DNA from: Microvirga lenta
GTDB taxonomy: Bacteria > Pseudomonadota > Alphaproteobacteria > Rhizobiales > Beijerinckiaceae
Length of the DNA: 64,000 nt
Direction: 5' to 3'
Assembly: GCF_020532555.1 (NCBI RefSeq)
Contig: NZ_JAJBBR010000002.1
Location: 186,001-250,000 of the forward strand
Made by a program: the position numbers and the translations under genes
Notes under the pieces: model-generated
Told to the model about the DNA's origin: nothing
Databases searched by the model: none
Seen by the model: only the letters and a program-made list of their open reading frames with translations
In this document: one piece after another, positions 56,161 through 64,000 of the stretch
Numbering within the stretch: position 1 is the first letter of the stretch
Layout: each line of letters begins with the position of its first letter

Positions 56161-56946
56161 CTATTCCAGCGCGAGGGCGGGCTGCTCGAGCGCCAGGGTG
56201 TCGCCCGGCGCGATGGTGCCGCCGTCCAGGACCTCGGCATAGATGCCGCAATCGAAATGGCCGTAGGCCTGCATGAGGCTGCGGGGGATCTGCAGGTCGC
56301 GGATGCCCGTGGCGGGGTCCACGTTGGTGGCCGCGCAGCGCTCGATCCGCTTGGTGACCTTCAGGCGCACCCCGGAAGGCGTCGAGAGCACCTTGCCGAC
56401 GAGGTCGAACTCCTCCCAGGGCCCGAGCCCCTCCACATGGACGTTGCCCCGGAACCGCAGCGGATCGACCGGTGCCCCGACCACGTCCTCCAGAGCCCGC
56501 GCGCTCGCCAGGTTGATGAGCGAAACGAAGCCCTTGCGGGAATCGGTGAAACGGAAGCCGTCCGGCGCCGCCAGCACCTTCGGGGGCCCACGCAGTTCGC
56601 CCGGCATGAAGCGGCGGAAGAAGGCCTCGATGGAAAGCCGCCCCTCCCGGGTCGAGAGATCGCCGCGCGCCACCTCGCGCCCGCCCTCCTCGATCACGAG
56701 GGTGCTCGACTCGTCGAGATAGCGGGTCCTGAGCCGGGCCAGGCTCTCGTTCTTCATCAGCATCAGAAACTTGATCTTCGGCTGATGCTCGGGGTTCTGC
56801 GGGTCGAAGCCGGCCGGGCCGTTCTCCACGGCAAAGAGCCGGTCGCCCGGGAAATAGCCTCCCTTCATCAGAGAGGCGGAGCCGAGCGGTTCGGGAGAGA
56901 GCCCCTTGACGGGGTAGCGCTGGAGGGAGGCGATGCGGATGTTCAT
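56161..56946 (-). CDS. MOSC domain-containing protein
   Basis: This 261-residue protein has the N-terminal beta-barrel domain (IASLQRYPVKGLSPEPLG) and a MOSC domain with VTKRIERCAATNVDPATGIRD, in which the Cys is the conserved sulfur or molybdenum-cofactor site. Related proteins reduce N-hydroxylated compounds (YcbX, mARC) or carry activated sulfur. No ferredoxin domain is fused here, unlike YcbX. It converges with the DUF4167 gene. Confidence 0.9.
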   Translation of the reverse strand: MNIRIASLQRYPVKGLSPEPLGSASLMKGGYFPGDRLFAVENGPAGFDPQNPEHQPKIKFLMLMKNESLARLRTRYLDESSTLVIEEGGREVARGDLSTREGRLSIEAFFRRFMPGELRGPPKVLAAPDGFRFTDSRKGFVSLINLASARALEDVVGAPVDPLRFRGNVHVEGLGPWEEFDLVGKVLSTPSGVRLKVTKRIERCAATNVDPATGIRDLQIPRSLMQAYGHFDCGIYAEVLDGGTIAPGDTLALEQPALALE

Positions 56947-57021
56947 GGTTCATGGATAAGGGGCTCTCCCCGAGGCAGCAAGAGGGCCGGGCGGCACCTC
57001 TTGCCACCGCCCGGCCGCCCC

Positions 57022-57438
57022 TCATGCGGCCAAGGGAGCCCGGAGCCGGTTCGCGATGTAGCGGTGCTCCTGGGTCAGGCCGCCGAACCCGTAGGCATCC
57101 GCGGGAACCTCGTGGACGAGCACGTAGCTCTCCTCATGCAGGTCTCCGAGCAGCCGCCCCATGAGGGCGAACACTTCGGCCAGGTAGAGCGCCTTCTCGT
57201 CCTTGGTGTTGGTGCCGTCCACCACCTTGATGTCGAGCCAGAAGCTGGCCTTGCGGTGTTCGGCGAGGCTTCTTCCGCCGACGATCCAATCCTCCGGCGG
57301 GACGTAGTCGATCGCCACCGCCGTGATGTCGGGGTTCTTCCGCAGGATGCGGGTGGTGGCATCCACCAGCCCCTCGGACAGGGCGCGGGTGAGAGACGGG
57401 GAGCGGGTCGCGGATACTTTCAGGTTCAGGATGGGCAT
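57022..57438 (-). CDS. Tautomerase family protein
   Basis: This 138-residue 4-oxalocrotonate-tautomerase-superfamily protein begins MPILNLKVSATRSPSLTRAL. Pro2 becomes the N-terminal catalytic base after Met removal. It is about twice the size of a classical 4-OT monomer, as in the longer (MIF/cis-CaaD-like) subgroups. The substrate is unknown. It is divergent from a LysR-type regulator, which probably controls it. Confidence 0.85.
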   Translation of the reverse strand: MPILNLKVSATRSPSLTRALSEGLVDATTRILRKNPDITAVAIDYVPPEDWIVGGRSLAEHRKASFWLDIKVVDGTNTKDEKALYLAEVFALMGRLLGDLHEESYVLVHEVPADAYGFGGLTQEHRYIANRLRAPLAA

Positions 57439-57515
57439 GGATGCAATCTCCTCTTGGAGCCCCAGTGCTACACCCGCCCTTCAGTTTAGAAAATTTGATT
57501 TATCGGTATCATTCG

Positions 57516-57530
57516 TTGAGTTAATCTCAA
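57516..57530. promoter_or_regulatory. Palindromic LysR-type operator
   Basis: TTGAG-TTAAT-CTCAA is a perfect 15-bp palindrome of the T-N11-A type, four bases before the ATG of the LysR gene in an AT-rich patch. Its place implies control of both the regulator and the divergent tautomerase gene. Confidence 0.7.
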
Positions 57531-57534
57531 CGTT

Positions 57535-58401
57535 ATGCCCTACACGCTCAATCTCGATACCGGCGTTCTCCGGTCCTTCCTGCTGATCGCGGATGGTCAC
57601 AGCTTCGCCGAGGCCGCGGATCTCGTGGGGCGCTCGCCCTCGGCCGTCAGCCTCCAGATCCAGCGGCTCGAAGCCGACCTCGGCGCCCCGGTTTTCCGCC
57701 GCAACAACCGCGAGATCGCGCTGACGCTGGCTGGGGAGCGGCTGCTCGGATTCGCGCGGCGGATCGTGCAGGCCAACGACGAGGCGGCCGTCGCATTCCG
57801 TCCGGATGCGGCCGCGCGGGGACCGCTGCGGTTCGGCACCACGCAGGACTTCGCCGAGGCCGCCCTTCCGGACGTGCTCGGCCGCTTCGCGCAGGAGCAC
57901 CCGGATGTGGAGCTGAGCCTGCAGGTGGACCGTTCGGCCCGGCTGGTCGACGCCGTGCAGGGCGGAACCATCGACTTGGCCATCGCGATCCGGCGCGACC
58001 ACCCGCTCGACGGCGGAACGCTGACCGAGGTGCCGATGGTCTGGATCGGACGGGACGGGCTGGAACTGGCGTCGGATGCTCCCGTGCCGCTGGTGATGTT
58101 CGATCCGCCCTGCTCGTTCCGCTCCGCCGCCATCGACGGCCTTGCCTCCGCCGGGAGGGCTCATCGCATGGTCTTCACCAGCCCGAGCCTCTCCGGCCTG
58201 AAAATGGCCGTGGAAGCCGGGCTCGGCATCACGGTCCGGACCCGGCATCTCCTGGCGCCGCGGCTGGACGACGTGGGCACGAGGCTGGGGCTCCCTCCCC
58301 TGCCGCCCATCGCGTTCTCGCTCTATGTCGCGGACCCGGGCCGCCCGTGGACGGCGCGCGACGACCTGGCGAAACTCTGCCGCCGGGCGTTCCAGGGCTG
58401 A
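57535..58401 (+). CDS. LysR family transcriptional regulator
   Basis: This 288-residue regulator has an N-terminal HTH (LRSFLLIADGHSFAEAADLVGRSPSAVSLQIQRLEADLGAPVF) and a substrate-binding domain with RGPLRFGTTQDFAEAALPDVL and GLKMAVEAGLGITVRTRHL. It is likely to act on the palindrome at its own start and on the divergent tautomerase gene. The inducer is unknown. A terminator follows directly. Confidence 0.92.
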   Translation: MPYTLNLDTGVLRSFLLIADGHSFAEAADLVGRSPSAVSLQIQRLEADLGAPVFRRNNREIALTLAGERLLGFARRIVQANDEAAVAFRPDAAARGPLRFGTTQDFAEAALPDVLGRFAQEHPDVELSLQVDRSARLVDAVQGGTIDLAIAIRRDHPLDGGTLTEVPMVWIGRDGLELASDAPVPLVMFDPPCSFRSAAIDGLASAGRAHRMVFTSPSLSGLKMAVEAGLGITVRTRHLLAPRLDDVGTRLGLPPLPPIAFSLYVADPGRPWTARDDLAKLCRRAFQG

Positions 58402-58409
58402 AAAAGAAA

Positions 58410-58431
58410 AAGCCCCGCCATGGCGGGGCTT
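58410..58431. terminator. Bidirectional terminator between the LysR gene and the convergent small gene
   Basis: AAGCCCCGCC and GGCGGGGCTT are fully complementary with only AT between them. A-rich sequence on one side and TTTC on the other allow use from both strands. Confidence 0.85.
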
Positions 58432-58456
58432 TCGAACAGTCTCGACCGACCTGGGA

Positions 58457-58720
58457 TCAGGAGGCGTCGCCGGAGCGGGCCACCTTGGTGCGCTTCAGCT
58501 CGGGCTGGAAATAGCCTTCGCGGGCCGGGACGTGATCCTCGTTCGAGGTGTGGGGCTGCATGCCCTCATGTGCCGTCCGGTGCGGCGGGATATGCGTGCC
58601 GGTATCGGCTTCCTGCTTCATGCGCAGCGCCTTCTCGGCATTGGCACGCAGCTCCTCGCGCGCCTTCTCGGCACGGCGCCTCTTGGGGCTGAAGCGGGCG
58701 AAAAGATCGGAAAGTCCCAT
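58457..58720 (-). CDS. Small charged protein of unknown function
   Basis: This 87-residue hydrophilic protein begins MGLSDLFARFSPKRRRAEKA with a basic helix, followed by a probably disordered tail (DTGTHIPPHRTAHEGMQPHT). No domain is recognised. AAGGAG lies before the ATG. It starts five bases after the stop codon of the upstream gene on the same strand, so it shares that gene's promoter and probably its stress regulation. Confidence 0.75.
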   Translation of the reverse strand: MGLSDLFARFSPKRRRAEKAREELRANAEKALRMKQEADTGTHIPPHRTAHEGMQPHTSNEDHVPAREGYFQPELKRTKVARSGDAS

Positions 58721-58725
58721 TGTTC

Positions 58726-59145
58726 TTACTCCTTTGCGCGCGAGAGCACGTCATCGTCTTCGTCGCTGCTCCGGTGGGTGGGAGGAGCATCGACATGGGC
58801 GGGATCGACAGGAATATCCCGGGAGGTTGCAATCGTTCCGGTCGAGTCGCCGATATCCCGGCTCGCCTCGACCTGCTCGGCGGTGCGGTCCATCGGATTG
58901 CGCACCCGCGCGTTCTCCGTGGAGTCGCCGAAGGTTTCGCCTTCCAGGCGCGTGCCGAAGGTCTGGTGGGTCACGGGCGGCTCGCCGAGGGCCTCGCTGC
59001 CCGAGACCCGGTTTTCGCCGAAGGTTTGGGGCGTCACGGCAGGCTCGCGCTCCACCTTGCTCTCCGGCACGGACAGGCCGAGCTCGGAGTTGCGCGCGAG
59101 GTCGGCCCTGGCTTTCTCGGCTTCCGAACGCGGATCGCGTGTCAT
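58726..59145 (-). CDS. Disordered hydrophilic protein with internal repeat, probable stress gene
   Basis: This 139-residue protein contains two related segments (EPAVTPQTFGENRVSGSEAL and PPVTHQTFGTRLEGETFGDS) and many charged residues, with no hydrophobic core. No family is recognised. The ATG at 59145 follows GGGAGG; an upstream TTG is less likely. An EcfG-like promoter lies 29 bases before the ATG. It is the first gene of a two-gene operon and is divergent from clpB. Confidence 0.75.
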   Translation of the reverse strand: MTRDPRSEAEKARADLARNSELGLSVPESKVEREPAVTPQTFGENRVSGSEALGEPPVTHQTFGTRLEGETFGDSTENARVRNPMDRTAEQVEASRDIGDSTGTIATSRDIPVDPAHVDAPPTHRSSDEDDDVLSRAKE

Positions 59146-59173
59146 GCTCAACCTCCCTGAATCTCAGGGGGTC

Positions 59174-59198
59174 AATGCCAGGGCGGCGAGGCGGTTCC
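59174..59198 (-). promoter_or_regulatory. EcfG-like stress promoter (one -10 mismatch)
   Basis: On the minus strand GGAAC, 16 bases, CATT. The sequence around the -10 (GCCCTGGCATTGACCCC) closely follows that of the perfect promoter at 33647-33671 (GCCCTGCCGTTGACCCC). Confidence 0.55.
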
Positions 59199-59323
59199 CC
59201 CTCTTGTTGCGCCGGATCGACGACACCACCTAAGCTCCAGCGGATGCTTCAAAGCGAAGGTCCGACATCGCAGGGTGTGCCCGAGCCTCCGGAGAGGGCG
59301 GGCGGACCTGAGGAGGGATGACG

Positions 59324-61942
<2,619 letters not shown>

Positions 61943-61972
61943 GGTTGACCCATATCGGTGAGATGAAAAGAG

Positions 61973-61998
61973 CCCCGCGGGAGACCGCGGGGTTTTTG
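61973..61998 (+). terminator. Rho-independent terminator after clpB
   Basis: CCCCGCGG and CCGCGGGG form a perfect 8-bp stem with a GAGA loop, followed by TTTTTGTT, 31 bases after the clpB stop. Confidence 0.9.
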
Positions 61999-62051
61999 TT
62001 GCACTCCCCTGTCATTCCCGTCCGGAAGCGGCGGAGAGGGTATCCTCCACT

Positions 62052-62191
62052 GTCATTCCGGGGCCGCAAAGCGGAGCCCGGAACCCATAGCCGCCGACGG
62101 TGCAGGATGAGCCAGGAGGCTGATAGCTCTTCTTCTGAGATCTTGACGTTTACGGATTCCGGGCTCGGCCTTCGGGCCGCCCCGGAATGAC
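62052..62191 (+). repeat. Family-B repeat upstream of the GIY-YIG gene
   Basis: A 140-base unit runs from GTCATTCCGGGGCCGC to CGCCCCGGAATGAC, so its own ends are inverted. Its first 47 bases match 62561-62607 at 43 positions, in the same orientation. A partial copy of the left end (GTCATTCCCGTCCGG) lies at 62011. Confidence 0.85.
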
Positions 62192-62264
62192 GGCAGGCGG
62201 ATGTTGACGCTCGAACATGTATGAAACATCGTATCGTCTTCCGAGTTCTTACCGAACAGTCCCG

Positions 62265-62552
62265 ATGCCCTACTCCGTGTACCTGTTGGCCAGCCGCCGC
62301 CATGGCACGCTCTATCTCGGGGTCACCAACAATCTGGCGCGCCGTGTGAACGAACATAAAGCCAAGAGAATTCCCGGTTTTACAGCCAGCTACGACGTCA
62401 CGCGTCTCGTCTGGTACGAAACCTACGAACGCATCGACGAGGCCATCGCGCGGGAGAAGAGCCTGAAGAAATGGCGGCGCGACTGGAAGATTCGATTGAT
62501 CGAGGAGATGAACCCGGATTGGTCGGATCTTTACGCGTCGCTGGATATATGA
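62265..62552 (+). CDS. Small GIY-YIG nuclease family protein
   Basis: This 95-residue single-domain protein of the GIY-YIG fold has VYLLASRRHGTLYLGVTNNL with the signature tyrosines, RRVNEHK with the catalytic Arg, and AREKSLKKWRRDWK with the metal-binding Glu. Such short proteins (UPF0213/YhbQ type) lack a DNA-recognition domain. An ATG at 62217 would add 16 unrelated residues, so ATG 62265 is chosen. It is the only gene between two direct family-B repeats. Codon use is less GC-rich than in clpB. Confidence 0.9.
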   Translation: MPYSVYLLASRRHGTLYLGVTNNLARRVNEHKAKRIPGFTASYDVTRLVWYETYERIDEAIAREKSLKKWRRDWKIRLIEEMNPDWSDLYASLDI

Positions 62553-62560
62553 GGCTCCCC

Positions 62561-62698
62561 GTCATTCCGGGGCCGCGCAGCGGAGCCCGGAACCTATAGC
62601 CGCCAACATGTCAGGAAGAAGCGGGGAGCGCTCCGCCTCATTCCGCATCGTCAGCGGATATGGGTTCCGGGCTCTCGCTACGCTCGCCCCGGAATGAC
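62561..62698 (+). repeat. Family-B repeat downstream of the GIY-YIG gene
   Basis: A 138-base unit of the same structure and orientation as 62052-62191, starting nine bases after the nuclease stop codon and ending CGCCCCGGAATGAC. Confidence 0.85.
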
Positions 62699-62709
62699 GA
62701 GGGATGCGC

Positions 62710-63024
62710 TCAGTCGAACTCCGCCACGCCCCCCACCAACTCACGCGGTGGATTGCGCCAATCGAGCGGCCTCGGCTCGTCTCCTTGGCGGATGACGTGC
62801 CACTGGCCGGTTGCGTCCTGCACCACGCCGTAGACGAGGAGGCTCCAGGTCTCCGGGCGCGGACGCCGGATGGCCCGCACAATGTCGCGCAGGCCCCGCA
62901 CCACCAGCCACGTGACCCCGAGCACCATTCCCGGAACAGCGACGAGCCAAAGGGCCTGGATGGCGTCCGACGAGGTGTGGAACTTGTTGAGCAGGTCGGC
63001 CCAGACGGAATAGGGCTGGTCCAT
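62710..63024 (-). CDS. Small membrane protein of unknown function behind a structured leader
   Basis: This 104-residue protein begins MDQPYSVWADLLNKFHTSSD. It has one hydrophobic helix (ALWLVAVPGMVLGVTWLVV) followed by a basic stretch and a small soluble C-terminal domain (ETWSLLVYGVVQDATGQWHV). No family is recognised. AAGGGGGAG before the ATG is a strong ribosome site and can pair with the P1 strand of the structured RNA directly upstream. It shares no sequence similarity with the 82-residue protein behind the other RNA copy. Confidence 0.75.
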   Translation of the reverse strand: MDQPYSVWADLLNKFHTSSDAIQALWLVAVPGMVLGVTWLVVRGLRDIVRAIRRPRPETWSLLVYGVVQDATGQWHVIRQGDEPRPLDWRNPPRELVGGVAEFD

Positions 63025-63030
63025 GGCAAA

Positions 63031-63245
63031 ACTCCCCCTTGAAACCAAAACGACCACCAGGAGCCCTGGTGGCCGGGGAGCTAGAAAGCCGCCGCAAGAC
63101 GGCCGCATTGGCCTTTAGGCTTTCGCCCTGGACATGCGCCAACACCTCCCCGACCGTAAGGTGAGGGAGGCATCGTTGCGGTCGATGCCGACCGCTTGCG
63201 GACAGGGTTTCTAGGCCCCGGAGCCAGGTGCGCCCGGCTCTGCAG
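63031..63245 (-). ncRNA. Candidate riboswitch-like structured RNA, copy 2
   Basis: On the minus strand: P1 is 63081-63087 with 63208-63214, extended by GGGG/CCCC. P2 is 63092-63098 with 63195-63201, and P5 is 63105-63111 with 63139-63145 (with G-U pairs). P4 is 63145-63155 with 63160-63170, and a hairpin is 63178-63184 with 63189-63195. Helix sequences differ from copy 1 but pairing is kept. The core 63112-63135 is identical to copy 1. A strong hairpin (63052-63073) lies between P1 and the ribosome site. Confidence 0.75.
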
Positions 63246-63309
63246 CGAGGCTTAGCATGGGGCGCAGGCGGGGCAAAGCAGGATCGGACTTCATGGGGAT
63301 GGATGCCCG

Positions 63310-64000
63310 TCAGGGCATGGTGATGACGTCGGTCATGTGTGGGGATTTCGGCTCCGCGTTCAGGCGCCGGCGCTTGGCGAGGATGATCGTGCCGTTGAGT
63401 TCGCCGCCGAACAGGAAGATCGCCCCGAGCGTGTAGAGGAAGATGAGCGCCACCATGGCGGTGGCAAGGCCGCCATAGGTCGAGGCATAGGCGCCGGGGA
63501 AGAATTCCAGGTACCAGCCGAAGACGAGGCCGCCGAGAAGCCAGAGCAGGAGCGTCACACCCACACCCGGCAGCACCGCGCGGAAGCTGCGCCGGCCGGC
63601 GGGGACGAATTTGTGCGCGATCAGGAGGCCGGCCACGATGACGATGGTCGCGACGCCGAGCCTGAGGAAGTTGATCACCTCCGAGAAGACGGAGAGCGCG
63701 GGCACCCAGTAGAGGATGCCGCGCCAGACGAAGGGCCCCAGCACGACCAGCAGCGCGAGCGCCAGCATCACGAAGGCGCCGCCGATGACGAAGGCGATGG
63801 ATTCCAGCCGCGTGAGCCACCATGCCCTTGTTTCGCGGACGCCATAGGCGCGGTTGAGGCCGACCCGCAGGCTCTCCACGCCGCTGGATGCGAAGTAGAG
63901 GGCGAGGACGAGGCCGATGGTCAGCACGTCGCTGCGCCGCCCGGTGAGGATCTGATGGACCTCGTTGGCGATCGGCTCCGCGATTTCCCGGGGCCAGGCC
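63310..64000 (-). CDS. YihY/BrkB family inner membrane protein (5' end outside window)
   Basis: The frame enters from the right edge (AWPREIAEPIANEVHQILTG) and ends at 63310, giving about 229 residues. At least five hydrophobic helices are visible (TIGLVLALYFASSGVESLRV, LESIAFVIGGAFVMLALALL, LRLGVATIVIVAGLLIAHKF, LPGVGVTLLLWLLGGLVF, GGLATAMVALIFLYTLGAIF), with YLEFFPGAYASTYGGL and FGGELNGTI, all typical of YihY/BrkB proteins. The role is not settled. The N-terminal part is missing from the window. Confidence 0.9.
   Translation of the reverse strand, partial: AWPREIAEPIANEVHQILTGRRSDVLTIGLVLALYFASSGVESLRVGLNRAYGVRETRAWWLTRLESIAFVIGGAFVMLALALLVVLGPFVWRGILYWVPALSVFSEVINFLRLGVATIVIVAGLLIAHKFVPAGRRSFRAVLPGVGVTLLLWLLGGLVFGWYLEFFPGAYASTYGGLATAMVALIFLYTLGAIFLFGGELNGTIILAKRRRLNAEPKSPHMTDVITMP

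Noticed and set aside
63031-63245. Assignment to the M-box (Mg) riboswitch because of ATGTCCA and CCAATG strings
   Set aside because: CCAATG is not kept in copy 1 and the remaining M-box core is absent. The helix order also differs.

Overview
The window is GC-rich, densely packed chromosomal DNA from an alphaproteobacterium, most likely of the order Hyphomicrobiales (Rhizobiales). A Microvirga/Methylobacterium/Bosea-type genome fits best, but the genus is an inference. The reasons are the gene neighbourhoods (secA / parvulin / argJ / mutT; gloB divergent from a methyltransferase; phaR / phaA-phaB; ptsP-prfA-prmC beside lysC and ubiG), the families DUF1178, DUF4167 and FosX, and promoters of the alphaproteobacterial general-stress sigma factor type (GGAAC-N16-CGTT). 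There is no tRNA, rRNA, CRISPR array, transposase or phage module.

Layout. 1-12 kb: cytochrome bd oxidase subunit I (cut by the left edge), a metallo-beta-lactamase-fold hydrolase, topoisomerase IB, a SemiSWEET transporter, a glycosyltransferase/methyltransferase pair, zur, ispG, kup, a GNAT enzyme, a polyprenyl synthase, mtgA and rpmF. 12-25 kb: a degenerate GGDEF/EAL protein, the polyhydroxybutyrate set phaR / phaA / phaB, transporters, gloB, an Asp-nucleophile alpha/beta hydrolase, accA and two neighbouring L,D-transpeptidases. 25-29 kb: ltnD, a luciferase-like monooxygenase, and an FMN reductase divergent from its probable HxlR regulator, then a repeat-rich gap. 29-49 kb: secA, parvulin, argJ, mutT, an EamA transporter, a methyltransferase of foreign appearance, a 33-residue membrane protein, an iron alcohol dehydrogenase with thioesterase, an RTX protein, comF, grxC, a nitrilase-family gene, a Crp-type regulator, ubiG and lysC. 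49-64 kb: ptsP-prfA-fosX, a decayed DUF559 nuclease unit, prmC, DUF4167, a MOSC protein, a tautomerase/LysR pair, two hydrophilic stress-type proteins, clpB, a GIY-YIG nuclease between two repeats, a small membrane protein and a BrkB/YihY protein cut by the right edge.

Three things stand out. First, two copies of a roughly 210-nt structured RNA (near 28.9-29.1 kb and 63.0-63.2 kb, minus strand) lie directly upstream of two unrelated small protein genes. They share an identical 24-nt core, have several helices supported by compensatory changes, and have a P1 strand that could also pair with the Shine-Dalgarno sequence. This looks like a riboswitch class that I do not recognise. Second, two small nuclease genes (DUF559 and GIY-YIG) are each bracketed by a different family of dispersed GC-rich repeats, with nuclease-free copies elsewhere in the window. 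The DUF559 unit is frameshifted, and its right end is translated as the N-terminus of prmC. Third, at least three and perhaps four genes appear to belong to the EcfG general-stress regulon.
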